Positions 9,843 to 18,386 of a stretch of 64,000 nucleotides of DNA are shown here, piece by piece; position 1 is the stretch's first letter; each line of letters starts with the position of its first letter. The DNA lies in contig JAGYLP010000006.1 of the NCBI GenBank assembly GCA_018401015.1, positions 91,805 to 155,804 of the forward strand, read 5' to 3'. A program made the position numbers and the translations under genes. The notes beneath the pieces were generated by a model, which had not been told where the DNA came from, searched no databases, and saw only the letters and a program-made list of their open reading frames with translations. Source of the stretch: Bacteroidales bacterium. Lineage in GTDB: Bacteria > Bacteroidota > Bacteroidia > Bacteroidales > M50B96.

Positions 9843-10211
9843 TTACCCTTTGTCGTAGTGACCGGTATAGTGCAAATTCCCGTTATCGCACCAAACACGA
9901 GCTTCACCATCGCGCTCCCCCTCGAAAAAATAACCCTCGCTCCATTTCTGTCCATTCGAATACCAGTACACCCATTTACCATGTCGCTGGCCGTTCTGGA
10001 ATCGTCCTTCTTCTTGCTTTTCGCCATTATCGTAAAAACGAACTTCCTTCACTATTTGGTCCGGGTTCCCTTTAGCATGATAAACCACTTGGGTAGGAAG
10101 CCCATTCGGGTAGGTCGAAACGATCCTTTCCTCGAGCGATTCTCCACAAGCCATCAAAAGAAGCATGCTCACAATGGCAACGAAACGAAAATTAGAAACG
10201 AATGGATTCAT
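9843..10211 (-). CDS. MORN/YwqK-type repeat lipoprotein, apparent C-terminal frameshift
   Basis: A lipoprotein signal peptide ends in LLLMAC at about residues 17-22, then several copies of a YxNGxxxxEGxFxxGxxxGxWxxW repeat typical of MORN_2/YwqK proteins. The frame ends abruptly at HYDKG. Reading on in another frame restores a natural tail (WLKRVVYENGKKLSEESFEPKK) down to about 9730, so the present stop is probably due to an indel near 9840. Function unknown; members are membrane-anchored and often described as antitoxin-like, without support here. It follows gldA by 6 bases on the same strand. Confidence 0.7.
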   Translation of the reverse strand: MNPFVSNFRFVAIVSMLLLMACGESLEERIVSTYPNGLPTQVVYHAKGNPDQIVKEVRFYDNGEKQEEGRFQNGQRHGKWVYWYSNGQKWSEGYFFEGERDGEARVWCDNGNLHYTGHYDKG

Positions 10212-10217
10212 AATCAG

Positions 10218-11129
10218 TTAACGAGTAAGTTCTTGAAAAGCATGTTCGAGCGTTTGTTTCATTTTCTGCATCGAAAGCACTTGCAATTGATGCTTCACCG
10301 CAAAATCGAATAGTAGCGGACGAATATCTTTATCGCGACTTGCTTCAACAAGCCATTGCTCATCGGTAAGCTTTTGAATATTTTTTACCCCCGAAATCGT
10401 CCGGAGTAAATTTCCGGCAACAGCAGCATTGAATTCGATTTGAATAACCTCTGTCCCTTTATCCGACTCCGAGCGCAAGGCTTCAGCTGTGTTATCGGCT
10501 ACCAATTTACCTTGTTTAATAATCAGCACGCGGTCGCAAATAGCTTCCACTTCTTGCATGATGTGCGACGACAAGAGAATGGTTTTATCTTTTCCGAGCG
10601 ACAAGATTAAATTCCGAATATCGACAATTTGGTTTGGGTCGAAGCCGGAGGTCGGTTCATCGAGAATAAGTACCTGAGGATCGTGAATAATGGCTTGAGC
10701 CAAACCAACCCGCTGTTTATAACCCTTCGAGAGTTGAGCAATTTTTTTATGAATTTCCGGGACTAAACCAACCTGCTCAATAACCTTCGCAACTCGTTCC
10801 TTTCGAGGGCCGGCGGCCGGATAGAGTTTCGAAACGAAGAGCAGGTATTCTTCGATATACATTTCCTGATACAAGGGATTACTTTCAGGCAAATAGCCGA
10901 GCTGAACTTTAACTGCATGTTCATGCTCCGTTACATCGAGCCCGTTTACGAGCACTTGTCCTTCGGAAGGAGGCAGGTAACCGGTTATAATTTTCATCAT
11001 GGTCGATTTGCCGGCTCCATTCGGACCCAGAAAACCCACAATTTCACCCGGTTTGATTTCGAATGAAACATCGTCGAGCGCTTTTTGCGTCCCGTAGTAT
11101 TTACTAATGTGTTGAACTAGAATCGACAT
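10218..11129 (-). CDS. gldA: GldA-type ABC transporter ATP-binding protein
   Basis: ATP-binding subunit of the GldAFG ABC transporter linked to gliding motility in Bacteroidota. Visible: Walker A GPNGAGKST, Q-loop region LGYLPESNPLYQEM, signature LSKGYKQR, Walker B VLILDEPTSGFDP and switch His in LLSSHIM. The N-terminal MSILVQHISKYYGTQKALDDVSF is characteristic of GldA. Length 303 aa is normal. gldF and gldG are not adjacent, so the permease is encoded elsewhere, or this is a GldA-like ATPase with another partner. Gliding itself cannot be inferred. Confidence 0.82.
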   Translation of the reverse strand: MSILVQHISKYYGTQKALDDVSFEIKPGEIVGFLGPNGAGKSTMMKIITGYLPPSEGQVLVNGLDVTEHEHAVKVQLGYLPESNPLYQEMYIEEYLLFVSKLYPAAGPRKERVAKVIEQVGLVPEIHKKIAQLSKGYKQRVGLAQAIIHDPQVLILDEPTSGFDPNQIVDIRNLILSLGKDKTILLSSHIMQEVEAICDRVLIIKQGKLVADNTAEALRSESDKGTEVIQIEFNAAVAGNLLRTISGVKNIQKLTDEQWLVEASRDKDIRPLLFDFAVKHQLQVLSMQKMKQTLEHAFQELTR

Positions 11130-11147
11130 AGGCCTGAGAAAAACCGA

Positions 11148-11750
11148 TTAAGCTTTACCTAATTGTTGCTTCACAATTTTCGCAATGTATTTTCCAAGAA
11201 TATCGAATTCAATATTGACAACCGTTCCTGGTTTAATTTGGTGAAAGTTAGTCATTTCGTAGGTAAATGGGATAATCGCCACCTGGAAAGAATGATCTTT
11301 CGAGTTAACCACCGTTAAGCTTACTCCATTAACCGAAACCGAACCTTTCTCCACCGTGAAATAATCGTCCTTACTGGGGTCGTATTCAAAAGTGAAATAC
11401 CAGCTACCGTCGGCTTCTTCAACCTTTGTGCAAACGGCTGTTTGATCCACATGCCCCTGAACCATGTGTCCATCCAGACGTCCATCGAGTTTGGTGCTAC
11501 GTTCCAGGTTCACTTTCGAACCGATTTCCAGATTGCCCAGGTTTGTTTTTTCGAGCGTTTCTTTAATAGCAGTTACCGTGTATTGTTGATTGTTAATATC
11601 GACTACGGTGAGGCAAACTCCATTGTGAGCAATGCTTTGATCAATCTTTAATTCGTTCACAAAACTGCACTCCATGGTAATGTGTAAGTTTTCTTTATCC
11701 TTCTCAAGTTTAACCACTTTCGCAGCTTCTTCCACGATTCCTGAAAACAT
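11148..11750 (-). CDS. ribE: Riboflavin synthase, alpha subunit
   Basis: Dismutates two 6,7-dimethyl-8-ribityllumazine molecules to riboflavin. Two tandem lumazine-binding barrels are evident. The first begins MFSGIVEE with HNGVCLTVV, and the second has GHMVQGHVD and VNGVSLTVV. Length 200 aa is normal. It precedes gldA by 18 bases on the same strand. No FMN riboswitch is seen upstream; a TACCTTCG box lies 33 bases before the start. Confidence 0.95.
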   Translation of the reverse strand: MFSGIVEEAAKVVKLEKDKENLHITMECSFVNELKIDQSIAHNGVCLTVVDINNQQYTVTAIKETLEKTNLGNLEIGSKVNLERSTKLDGRLDGHMVQGHVDQTAVCTKVEEADGSWYFTFEYDPSKDDYFTVEKGSVSVNGVSLTVVNSKDHSFQVAIIPFTYEMTNFHQIKPGTVVNIEFDILGKYIAKIVKQQLGKA

Positions 11751-11782
11751 AATATTGGCTTTAAATTGTGAGTAATTGCTTG

Positions 11783-11790
11783 CGAAGGTA
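11783..11790 (-). promoter_or_regulatory. Candidate -7 box (TACCTTCG) for ribE
   Basis: On the minus strand TACCTTCG lies 33 bases before the ribE ATG. It fits the TAnnTTCG variant also seen before leuS and katG in this window. Confidence 0.4.
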
Positions 11791-11803
11791 CAAGAAAATT
11801 GAA

Positions 11804-11811
11804 TATATTTG
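11804..11811 (+). promoter_or_regulatory. Candidate -7 box (TATATTTG) for the tRNA-Leu gene
   Basis: TATATTTG matches TAnnTTTG exactly and ends 10 bases before the tRNA 5' end. A TTG at 11780-11782 sits 21 bases upstream, a normal -33 spacing for the Bacteroidota primary sigma factor. Confidence 0.6.
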
Positions 11812-11821
11812 CAGCGATTTT

Positions 11822-11903
11822 GCGGATATGGCGTAATTGGTAGCCGCGCTAGACTTAGGATCTAGTGCCGAAAGGCGTGGGGGTTCGAGTCCCTTTATCC
11901 GCA
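11822..11903 (+). tRNA. tRNA-Leu (anticodon UAG)
   Basis: The acceptor stem GCGGATA pairs with TATCCGC. The anticodon stem CTAGA/TCTAG encloses the 7-base loop CTTAGGA with anticodon TAG. The long variable arm TGCCGAAAGGCGTG is class II as expected for leucine, and the T arm has GGTTCGAGTCC. The CCA end is not encoded. It lies in the divergent gap between ribE and tig. Confidence 0.95.
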
Positions 11904-11909
11904 CAAACA

Positions 11910-11957
11910 AACCGCTAAACCACTCCAAATTAAATGCGGAGATTTGGCGGTTTTTTT
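11910..11957 (+). terminator. Rho-independent terminator after tRNA-Leu
   Basis: AACCGC (11910-11915) with CTCC (11923-11926) pairs with GGAG (11938-11941) and GCGGTT (11947-11952). The right arm runs into seven T. It lies between the tRNA and tig. Confidence 0.65.
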
Positions 11958-11978
11958 AATCATTTAATTTCAAGAAGC

Positions 11979-13340
11979 ATGGAAATTCGTTCAGAGAAAC
12001 TCGAAGGCCTTAACGGTCGGATTAGCATCAAGTTAGGCAAAGCCGACTACCAGGAAAAAGTCGATAATGCCTTAAAGGATATCCGCAAAAAAGTGGATAT
12101 GAAAGGTTTTAGAAAAGGAATGGTTCCGATGGGGCTCATTCAAAAAATGTATAAAACCAGCACCTTGGTCGATGAAATCAACAAAATCATCAGCAACTCC
12201 TTGTTCGAACACATTTATGCCGAGAAATTAAATATCCTGGGAGAGCCGCTTGCCAGCGAAACGCAAAACCCGATCGATTGGGAAACGCAGGAAGAATTCG
12301 AATTCCACTTCGATATCGGATTCGCTCCCGATATTGAGTTTAACTTCCCCGAAAACGCCAAGTATCCCTACTATAAAATTACGCCCAGCGAAGAAACGCT
12401 TCAAGCTCGCCTCGATAATTACCTCGCCAACTATGGTCAGGTAGAAACGCAAGACGAAGTAGATGCCGATTCGCTCATCAAGGCCGATATGGAAGAAATC
12501 ATTGCCGAAGGAAGCGATAAAACGCCTTTTGTAGCTCCCGGTAAAACTTTCTTGTTCAGCAAGGTAGCCGACGAAGCAGTGCAACAGGAATTACTCGGGA
12601 AAAAAGAAGGCGACCAGGTAACTTTATCCTTGAGCAAGTCCTTTACGAACAAAACGGACCTCGCTTCGATGCTTGGAGTTAAAGAAGCGGAACTCGAAGG
12701 TCTTGGCGACGACTTCAAACTAACTTTGATAGAAATTACCGGCTACAAAAAGGCGGCTATCAACCAGGAATTATTCGATAAAATATACGGTGAAAACGAA
12801 GTTACTACCGAAGAAGAATTCAAAGAACGAATCAAAGCCGAGGTTCTACGCGACTTCGAGTACGATACAGAATACAAGTTCACCTTCGACCTGAAGGATA
12901 AAATTACCCAAGACCTTGCTTTCGAATTGCCCGTTGAATTCCTGAAGCGTTGGTTAGAAAAAACCGACGATAACATCAAAGCAGAAGATGTTGAGCGCGA
13001 TTGGCATCTCTACGAAAAAGACCTGAGATGGCAGCTCATCAAAGACAAGATTGAACACGAACAGCACGTTGAAGTTACCGAAGAGGACATGCTCGACATG
13101 GCGAAAAGCATCACCCTGGCGCAATTCCGCCAGTACGGTTTCGCCTCGCTGCCCGAAGAAGAACTGGTTAAATTCGCCCAGCAGGTTCTTACTAACGAAG
13201 AGCAAAGAAAACGAATTACACAAAGTAAAAAGGACGAGAAGATTCACGCAGCGCTTAAAGCAGTTGTGCCTCTCGAAACCATCGAAATAAGCCAGGAAGA
13301 TTTTACGAAAATGCTCGAAGCCGAGAACCAGGAAGCTTAA
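11979..13340 (+). CDS. tig: Trigger factor (ribosome-associated chaperone / PPIase)
   Basis: Binds near the ribosomal exit tunnel and shields nascent chains. The ATG at 11979 gives MEIRSEKLEGLNGRISI. The ribosome-binding loop appears as MKGFRKGMVPMGLI (canonical GFRxGKxP, here with a Met inserted before Pro). An FKBP-like middle and a long charged helical C-terminal arm follow. Length 453 aa is typical. An earlier ATG at 11934 overlaps the tRNA terminator and was rejected. A strong terminator follows the gene. Confidence 0.92.
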   Translation: MEIRSEKLEGLNGRISIKLGKADYQEKVDNALKDIRKKVDMKGFRKGMVPMGLIQKMYKTSTLVDEINKIISNSLFEHIYAEKLNILGEPLASETQNPIDWETQEEFEFHFDIGFAPDIEFNFPENAKYPYYKITPSEETLQARLDNYLANYGQVETQDEVDADSLIKADMEEIIAEGSDKTPFVAPGKTFLFSKVADEAVQQELLGKKEGDQVTLSLSKSFTNKTDLASMLGVKEAELEGLGDDFKLTLIEITGYKKAAINQELFDKIYGENEVTTEEEFKERIKAEVLRDFEYDTEYKFTFDLKDKITQDLAFELPVEFLKRWLEKTDDNIKAEDVERDWHLYEKDLRWQLIKDKIEHEQHVEVTEEDMLDMAKSITLAQFRQYGFASLPEEELVKFAQQVLTNEEQRKRITQSKKDEKIHAALKAVVPLETIEISQEDFTKMLEAENQEA

Positions 13341-13368
13341 TCGAACATCCAAAAACATTCAATAAAGG

Positions 13369-13400
13369 AGAGGTTGCCCCGAAAGGCAACCTCTTTTTTT
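13369..13400 (+). terminator. Rho-independent terminator after tig
   Basis: A perfect 10-bp stem, AGAGGTTGCC/GGCAACCTCT, with a CCGAAA loop is followed by a T run. Confidence 0.92.
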
Positions 13401-13907
13401 GAATATCCACGAGAAACAAGTCGCCATCCATCATTTTCCGAACTGAATCATGCCCCAACATTCAACGGCTAAAACAACAAACGACTCCTACAATTCCCCA
13501 AAAGATATCCCCCTTATTTTTCCAAGCTCAATGACCTGTTACAGGTAGGTTAAAGAGAAGTGAACAGGTAGGATGGATGGTTCACGAGTTTTGAGGATTA
13601 CGACCAAAGCAATTACGAAAGGAAGCCAAAGAACTTGTTTTCAATGCCTAAAAATACCCTCCCCGCGAATACAAAATTCTTTTAACCCACCGGCAGAACC
13701 CTTAGTTTACAACCGAGCAGCCTAAAACCATAACTAACTTTTTTCTCCTTCATTTTTTTGGAAGTTGGGAACGAAAACCGATCCGTTTCCGTTAATTTGT
13801 TGTGCCTTTAAACAGCCGTTTCGCACAAATCGCTATGCATTCTAAATGAACGATCAACTAACATCCGAAAAACGCACCTTTATCCGAGCTTGATAAAACT
13901 CCATACC
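13401..13907 (+). other. Non-coding stretch between tig and the DUF4837-like gene
   Basis: About 500 bases with no supportable gene in any frame. It contains the palindrome ACCTGTTACAGGT (13534-13546) and a second copy of its right half, ACAGGTAGG (13541-13549 and 13564-13572), a possible protein-binding site. TTAATTTG at 13792-13799 weakly resembles a -7 box. Confidence 0.5.
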
Positions 13908-14930
13908 ATGAAAAATATCCTTGTATTCAGCTTAATTACCATCGGACTTTTAAGCGCCTGCGAAAACAACAACGAAGGACTCATGCCTAACATCAGCGGG
14001 AAAGCCTACGAAGTGCTCGTCATTATGGAAAACGAAACCTGGGATCAGGCTCCCGGAAAAACCATGAAAGCCTATCTGGGTGAAGATATCTACGGCCTAC
14101 CTCAAAGCGAACCGCTCTTTAACCTCGTGCAAATTCCATCCAAAGCCTTTTCAAACATCTTTAAAACTCATCGAAACATCATTCGATGCACCATCAACGA
14201 CGACGAAAGAAAAAATACTATTAACATCAAAACCAATCGCTATGCGAAATCGCAAATCCTCATCGAAATAAAAGCACAAAACCACGATGCATTCGTCGAA
14301 CTCCTGGAAGCAAATGCCTCCCAAGTAATCGACCGACTCAACCGGCAGGAAAACGAACGAATTATCAGAAATTATCGGAATTACGAGGCAATTGATTTAG
14401 GTCAAAAACTACGAGAGAATCATGCGCTAAGCTTGGTGCTTCCTCGCGGTTACACCTACGACACCAACGAAGAGAATTTTGCCTGGCTAAGCCACGAAAC
14501 ACCCAAAACCTCGCAAGGCATCCTCATTTACTATTATCCTTATACCGACACCGCCGCTTTCGAAAAAGAAGCACTCATCCGAACACGCAATGAATTCCTG
14601 CGAAAATATGTTCCAGGGCCCATCGAAAACACCTACATGACGACCGAAAAAAACCTGCCGGTAAGCTATCGAGAGTTCCTAAAGGACGATCAATACTTCA
14701 CCGAATTGCGCGGACTATGGGCTCTCGATGGACCCGATTTCATGGGAGGGCCCTTTGTGAGCTATTCCACGGTAGATACCCATCGAAACCGGGTAATCAC
14801 CATCGAAGGATACGTTTTCGCACCTCAATCGGATAAACGCAATTACCTTCGCCAGCTCGAGGCTATCATCAGCTCGTTTCGGATAGTGCCTACCGAGGAA
14901 TCCGACTCCACACAGCATTCCAACTCATGA
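13908..14930 (+). CDS. DUF4837-like lipoprotein
   Basis: The signal peptide ends in the lipobox LLSAC (ATG at 13908, MKNILVFSLITIGLLSAC), so the mature protein is membrane-anchored. The body begins SGKAYEVLVIMENETWDQAPGK, then GLPQSEPLFN and HRNIIRCTIND, which I recognise as the DUF4837 pattern of Bacteroidota. No enzymatic motif is visible and no function is known. The stop overlaps the next start (ATGA), coupling it to the 135-aa protein. An upstream in-frame ATG at 13890 would displace the signal peptide and was rejected. Confidence 0.75.
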   Translation: MKNILVFSLITIGLLSACENNNEGLMPNISGKAYEVLVIMENETWDQAPGKTMKAYLGEDIYGLPQSEPLFNLVQIPSKAFSNIFKTHRNIIRCTINDDERKNTINIKTNRYAKSQILIEIKAQNHDAFVELLEANASQVIDRLNRQENERIIRNYRNYEAIDLGQKLRENHALSLVLPRGYTYDTNEENFAWLSHETPKTSQGILIYYYPYTDTAAFEKEALIRTRNEFLRKYVPGPIENTYMTTEKNLPVSYREFLKDDQYFTELRGLWALDGPDFMGGPFVSYSTVDTHRNRVITIEGYVFAPQSDKRNYLRQLEAIISSFRIVPTEESDSTQHSNS

Positions 14931-15334
14931 ATCAACTTCCGGACAATAGCCATTTTAAGCTCGAAAACCTGAATCGGGAGCAAGAACTGGAAAAATTCCT
15001 CCTCGAAGAACAATTCGTTCGTGAAACCGCCCAACAAATCATAAAAGACTTTGCCGAATTTGATCTGGAAATCCAATTCAGCGGAGATACGCAAAATGCC
15101 TATCCCGAATTATTCCAGCAAATGGAACAAGCTATTCGGTATATTCTCGACCACAATTTCCCCAAACTCCTCAATCTGCTTTATCGAATTGATATCGGCG
15201 AAAAAGAAATCCTAAAACGAGGCGACCTGCATCCCGATGCTTCGCAATCGGAACTAATCACGGATGTAATCATACGCCGAGAACTCAAAAAAGTACTCAT
15301 GCGCTATTACTTCAAGCACTTCTCTAAAGACTAA
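14927..15334 (+). CDS. Conserved hypothetical protein (135 aa)
   Basis: Not recognised as a named family. It is a soluble, acidic, helix-rich protein without signal peptide or membrane segment. The start overlaps the preceding lipoprotein stop by 4 bases (ATGA), so the pair is translationally coupled. The C-terminal segment (IIRRELKKVLMRYYFKHFSKD, read from about residue 114) is basic. Bacteroidota carry small cytosolic proteins of this style next to DUF4837 genes, but I cannot confirm that from sequence alone. Confidence 0.7.
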   Translation: MNQLPDNSHFKLENLNREQELEKFLLEEQFVRETAQQIIKDFAEFDLEIQFSGDTQNAYPELFQQMEQAIRYILDHNFPKLLNLLYRIDIGEKEILKRGDLHPDASQSELITDVIIRRELKKVLMRYYFKHFSKD

Positions 15335-15423
15335 TTAGCAGCCAAATACACAAATCCGATCCACTTTATTTTATCGAAAAAATGCTTCGGAACATCCGGT
15401 CGTCATTTCCTCTTTTTCTTTTC

Positions 15424-15431
15424 TACATTTG
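15424..15431 (+). promoter_or_regulatory. Candidate -7 box (TACATTTG) for kbl
   Basis: An exact TAnnTTTG match 27 bases before the kbl ATG. No clear -33 TTTG is present. Confidence 0.5.
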
Positions 15432-15458
15432 TTGCAAATAACCTTAAAACACACGTTT

Positions 15459-16661
15459 ATGTACGGAAAATTTCAAGCTTTCCTCCAAGAGGAACTACAA
15501 AAGATTCAAGACGATGGTTTATATAAAGAAGAGCGAATCATTACTTCCCCCCAGGGAGTCGAAATCGAAACCAATCAAGGACTCGAAGTATTAAATTTCT
15601 GCGCCAACAATTATCTGGGTTTATCCTCTCATCCGCGTATCATGGAAGCCGGGAAAGCAAACATCGACCGATACGGTTATGGCATGTCGTCGGTGCGGTT
15701 TATTTGCGGAACGCAGGAAGTGCATAAAATGCTGGAAGCTAAAATGTCGGAATTCCTGGGAACCGAAGACACTATTTTGTTCTCGTCGGCCTTCGATGCG
15801 AACGGAGGCGTTTTTGAACCGCTACTGGGTCCCGATTCAGCTATCATCTCCGACGAACTGAATCATGCATCCATCATCGATGGAGTGCGCCTTTGCAAAG
15901 CCGGACGATTCCGCTACAAAAACAACGACATGGCCGATCTGGAAGCAAAACTCAAGGAAGCGAAAGATTATCGCTTCAAGCTCATCGTGAGCGATGGTGT
16001 TTTCTCCATGGACGGAATCATTGCTCAAGTAGATAAAATTTGCGACCTGGCCGACCAATACGATGCGATGGTAATGATCGACGATTCGCACGCTACCGGA
16101 TTTGTAGGAAAAACCGGTCGCGGAAGCCACGAATATCGCAATGCGATGGGACGTGTCGATATCATCACCACCACTTTTGGAAAAGCATTAGGGGGAGCTT
16201 CGGGAGGTTGTGTTTCCGGTCACCGCGAAATAATCGATCTCTTGCGTCAGCGTGCCCGTCCCTACTTGTTTTCAAATTCGCTTGTTCCGGCAATTGCCGG
16301 TGGAACCCTCGCAGCTATTGAACTCCTGCAGGAGAGTACCGAACTGCGCGATCGCGTAGAACACAACACACGCCTTTTCCGCGAAGGAATGCTGGCCGCC
16401 GGCTTTAACCTCGGTGTTGGCGATCATGCTATTTGTCCGGTAATGCTTGGTCACATGCCCAACGATGCCAAATTATCGCAGGACTTTGCCAACGAATTAC
16501 TACAAGAAGGAATTTACGTCATTGGATTCTACTATCCGGTTGTCCCAATGGGTAAAAGCCGTATACGCGTACAAATCAGCGCAGCACATACCGAAGAACA
16601 CATTCATTTTGCCATCGAAAAATTCACCAAAGTGGGACGTAAACTTGGCGTAGTAAAATAA
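15459..16661 (+). CDS. kbl: Glycine C-acetyltransferase (2-amino-3-ketobutyrate CoA ligase)
   Basis: PLP enzyme that cleaves 2-amino-3-ketobutyrate with CoA to glycine and acetyl-CoA in threonine breakdown. The alpha-oxoamine synthase fold is clear: NFCANNYLGLSSHP, GTQEVHKMLE, DELNHASIIDG, DDSHATGFVG and the PLP lysine in TTTFGKALGG. The ATG at 15459 (MYGKFQAFLQEEL) matches family starts and gives 400 aa. Threonine dehydrogenase is not adjacent. Serine palmitoyltransferase-like relatives are the alternative in sphingolipid-making Bacteroidota, but the close match to Kbl favours this call. Confidence 0.88.
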   Translation: MYGKFQAFLQEELQKIQDDGLYKEERIITSPQGVEIETNQGLEVLNFCANNYLGLSSHPRIMEAGKANIDRYGYGMSSVRFICGTQEVHKMLEAKMSEFLGTEDTILFSSAFDANGGVFEPLLGPDSAIISDELNHASIIDGVRLCKAGRFRYKNNDMADLEAKLKEAKDYRFKLIVSDGVFSMDGIIAQVDKICDLADQYDAMVMIDDSHATGFVGKTGRGSHEYRNAMGRVDIITTTFGKALGGASGGCVSGHREIIDLLRQRARPYLFSNSLVPAIAGGTLAAIELLQESTELRDRVEHNTRLFREGMLAAGFNLGVGDHAICPVMLGHMPNDAKLSQDFANELLQEGIYVIGFYYPVVPMGKSRIRVQISAAHTEEHIHFAIEKFTKVGRKLGVVK

Positions 16662-16698
16662 ATCGGGTCTTCTGCTGCGGTTGAGGATTTAAAAATGG

Positions 16699-16744
16699 GG
16701 TTGAGCTAAACCACACATTAAGTGGAAAGCTCAACCTTTTTTTT
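16699..16744 (+). terminator. Rho-independent terminator after kbl
   Basis: GGTTGAGCT (16699-16707) pairs with AGCTCAACC (16728-16736), with CCAC/GTGG pairing inside, followed by eight T. Confidence 0.92.
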
Positions 16745-16909
16745 GGTGGTTAAACACAAGAAATGATTCTGTTGATTCAAGACTTCCGCTGCGCTTCAGA
16801 ATTCAAGAGTCAAAATAGCCATGAAGCAATCGATTCAGTTTTGGAAGTAGCTGGGAAAAGTACAATGGACGCGATTGCATGCTATATAATCGGTGATGAA
16901 GGATTGTTG

Positions 16910-18127
16910 TTAGCTCAGCGGCTTTAGGAAACTTACCGCCCGTTCGAAAACACCATGCAGAAAGGCGATGGTCATGCCATAATTGGAGACCGGGATGCCC
17001 GCTGCTATCGCTTCGCGGATGCGATTTCGAACTTGCTTTTGAGTGAGCACACAACCCCCACATTGGATAACCATAGCATAGTCGGTTAGTGCCCTTGGGA
17101 ACGCATCCAGGCCCGATACCACATCGAAGCTTAATTCCAAACTACTGTAGGTGCGCAACCAACCCGGAATTTTGTATCGGCCAATATCATCGCAGGTTAC
17201 ATGATGAGTGCAGGATTCCAGAATGAGAATCCGATCACCCTCTTTCAACCGACTCAAGTGACGCGTTCCTTCCACATAAGCTTCAAAGTAGCCTTTTAAT
17301 CGTGCGAGCACGATACTGAAGCTGGTTAACGGGATATCCGCAGGAACCAACTCATTGGCCTGCTTAAAAATCTGACTATCGGTTATTGCTAAAGCCGGTT
17401 TGCGAATTTGATTCTTTAAATAGGCCGCAACCTGCGATTCCTTCAACACAATAGCTACTCCATCGTGGTCGAGCACATCGCGAATCAACTGAACCTGAGG
17501 TAAAATCATGCGCCCTTCTGGAGCTTCTGTATCGATAGGGGTTATAAGCAAAATCCAATCGTCGGCTTGCATTAAATCGCCAATGATGCCAGGTTGCTTG
17601 TACGAACGTTCGGGAATAGCTTTTCGGATGGCTTCCACCAATTGATTCAACGCTTGAGGCTTCATAGCTGAAAACTCGATGCATGCTACTCCCAGCTTCT
17701 GCGAAATTTTTTCCAGGAAACCTGCCCGAGGAGGGAGCAAATCCGATTTGTTATAAACAATCAGAAAAGGAATCTCCAATCGTTTAAACTCCTCGATCCA
17801 TTCTTCTTCCTCCCTATCCCAGCGATTTTCGGCTATCAGCAAGATGGCTAAATCAATCTGATGAAGCGATTGACGGGTTTTTGCAACCCGCTTCTCTCCC
17901 AGCATCCCTTTGTCGTCCATTCCGGCTGTATCGATGAATACTACCGGGCCAAAATCCTGCAGTTCAAGCGATTTCTTAACCGGATCGGTGGTGGTTCCGG
18001 CCTCCGGCGAAACAATGGCTATTTCTTGCCCGGCTATTACATTAATGAGACTGCTTTTGCCATAATTCCGACGACCGTAAAGGCCAATATGCGGCTTTAA
18101 ATCTTTTCCTTTTTTCATAACATTCAT
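16910..18127 (-). CDS. hydF: [FeFe]-hydrogenase H-cluster maturation GTPase HydF
   Basis: Scaffold that receives the diiron subcluster from HydE/HydG and delivers it to hydrogenase. The N-terminal GTPase has P-loop GRRNYGKSS (residues 18-26), GTTTDP, DTAGMDD and NKSDLLPP. A dimerisation part and the cluster-binding C-terminus follow, with CTHH and CGGC. The usual HCxxC reads QCGGC here, so the classical second His ligand is replaced by Gln. Length 405 aa is normal. hydE, hydG and the hydrogenase are not in the window. Their presence elsewhere is inferred, and would point to anaerobic H2 metabolism. Confidence 0.93.
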   Translation of the reverse strand: MNVMKKGKDLKPHIGLYGRRNYGKSSLINVIAGQEIAIVSPEAGTTTDPVKKSLELQDFGPVVFIDTAGMDDKGMLGEKRVAKTRQSLHQIDLAILLIAENRWDREEEEWIEEFKRLEIPFLIVYNKSDLLPPRAGFLEKISQKLGVACIEFSAMKPQALNQLVEAIRKAIPERSYKQPGIIGDLMQADDWILLITPIDTEAPEGRMILPQVQLIRDVLDHDGVAIVLKESQVAAYLKNQIRKPALAITDSQIFKQANELVPADIPLTSFSIVLARLKGYFEAYVEGTRHLSRLKEGDRILILESCTHHVTCDDIGRYKIPGWLRTYSSLELSFDVVSGLDAFPRALTDYAMVIQCGGCVLTQKQVRNRIREAIAAGIPVSNYGMTIAFLHGVFERAVSFLKPLS

Positions 18128-18386
18128 TCATTTCAATCGGTTGGCAATGGAAAACCTTCCATTATCTCCTAAAAAAAGTGCTTCGAATAAACACTTTCTT
18201 ACCCGAGAATAGTTCCCTAAAATGATATTTTCCTTTCAAAAAAAGGCTGATACTTATCAGCTCAGAGTACTTAGGAAAAGTAAGAAAAAGTTAATCTATA
18301 ACGATTGATTTTTATTAACTTGTACCGTTTTTTTACGATTTCAAAGAAGGAAGAAATATCAATTTATTTAACCAAAATTCTATTGT

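Noticed and set aside
9843..10211. MORN/YwqK-type protein as the antitoxin of a toxin-antitoxin pair
   Set aside because: No toxin-like gene is next to it. The label comes from annotation habit for the family and is not supported here.
12228..12718. Antisense open frames opposite tig
   Set aside because: They are shadows of the trigger factor codon pattern, with no family match or start context.
13401..13907. Possible short gene or decayed gene in the tig-DUF4837 gap
   Set aside because: No frame gives more than a few dozen codons and no fragment matches a recognisable family.
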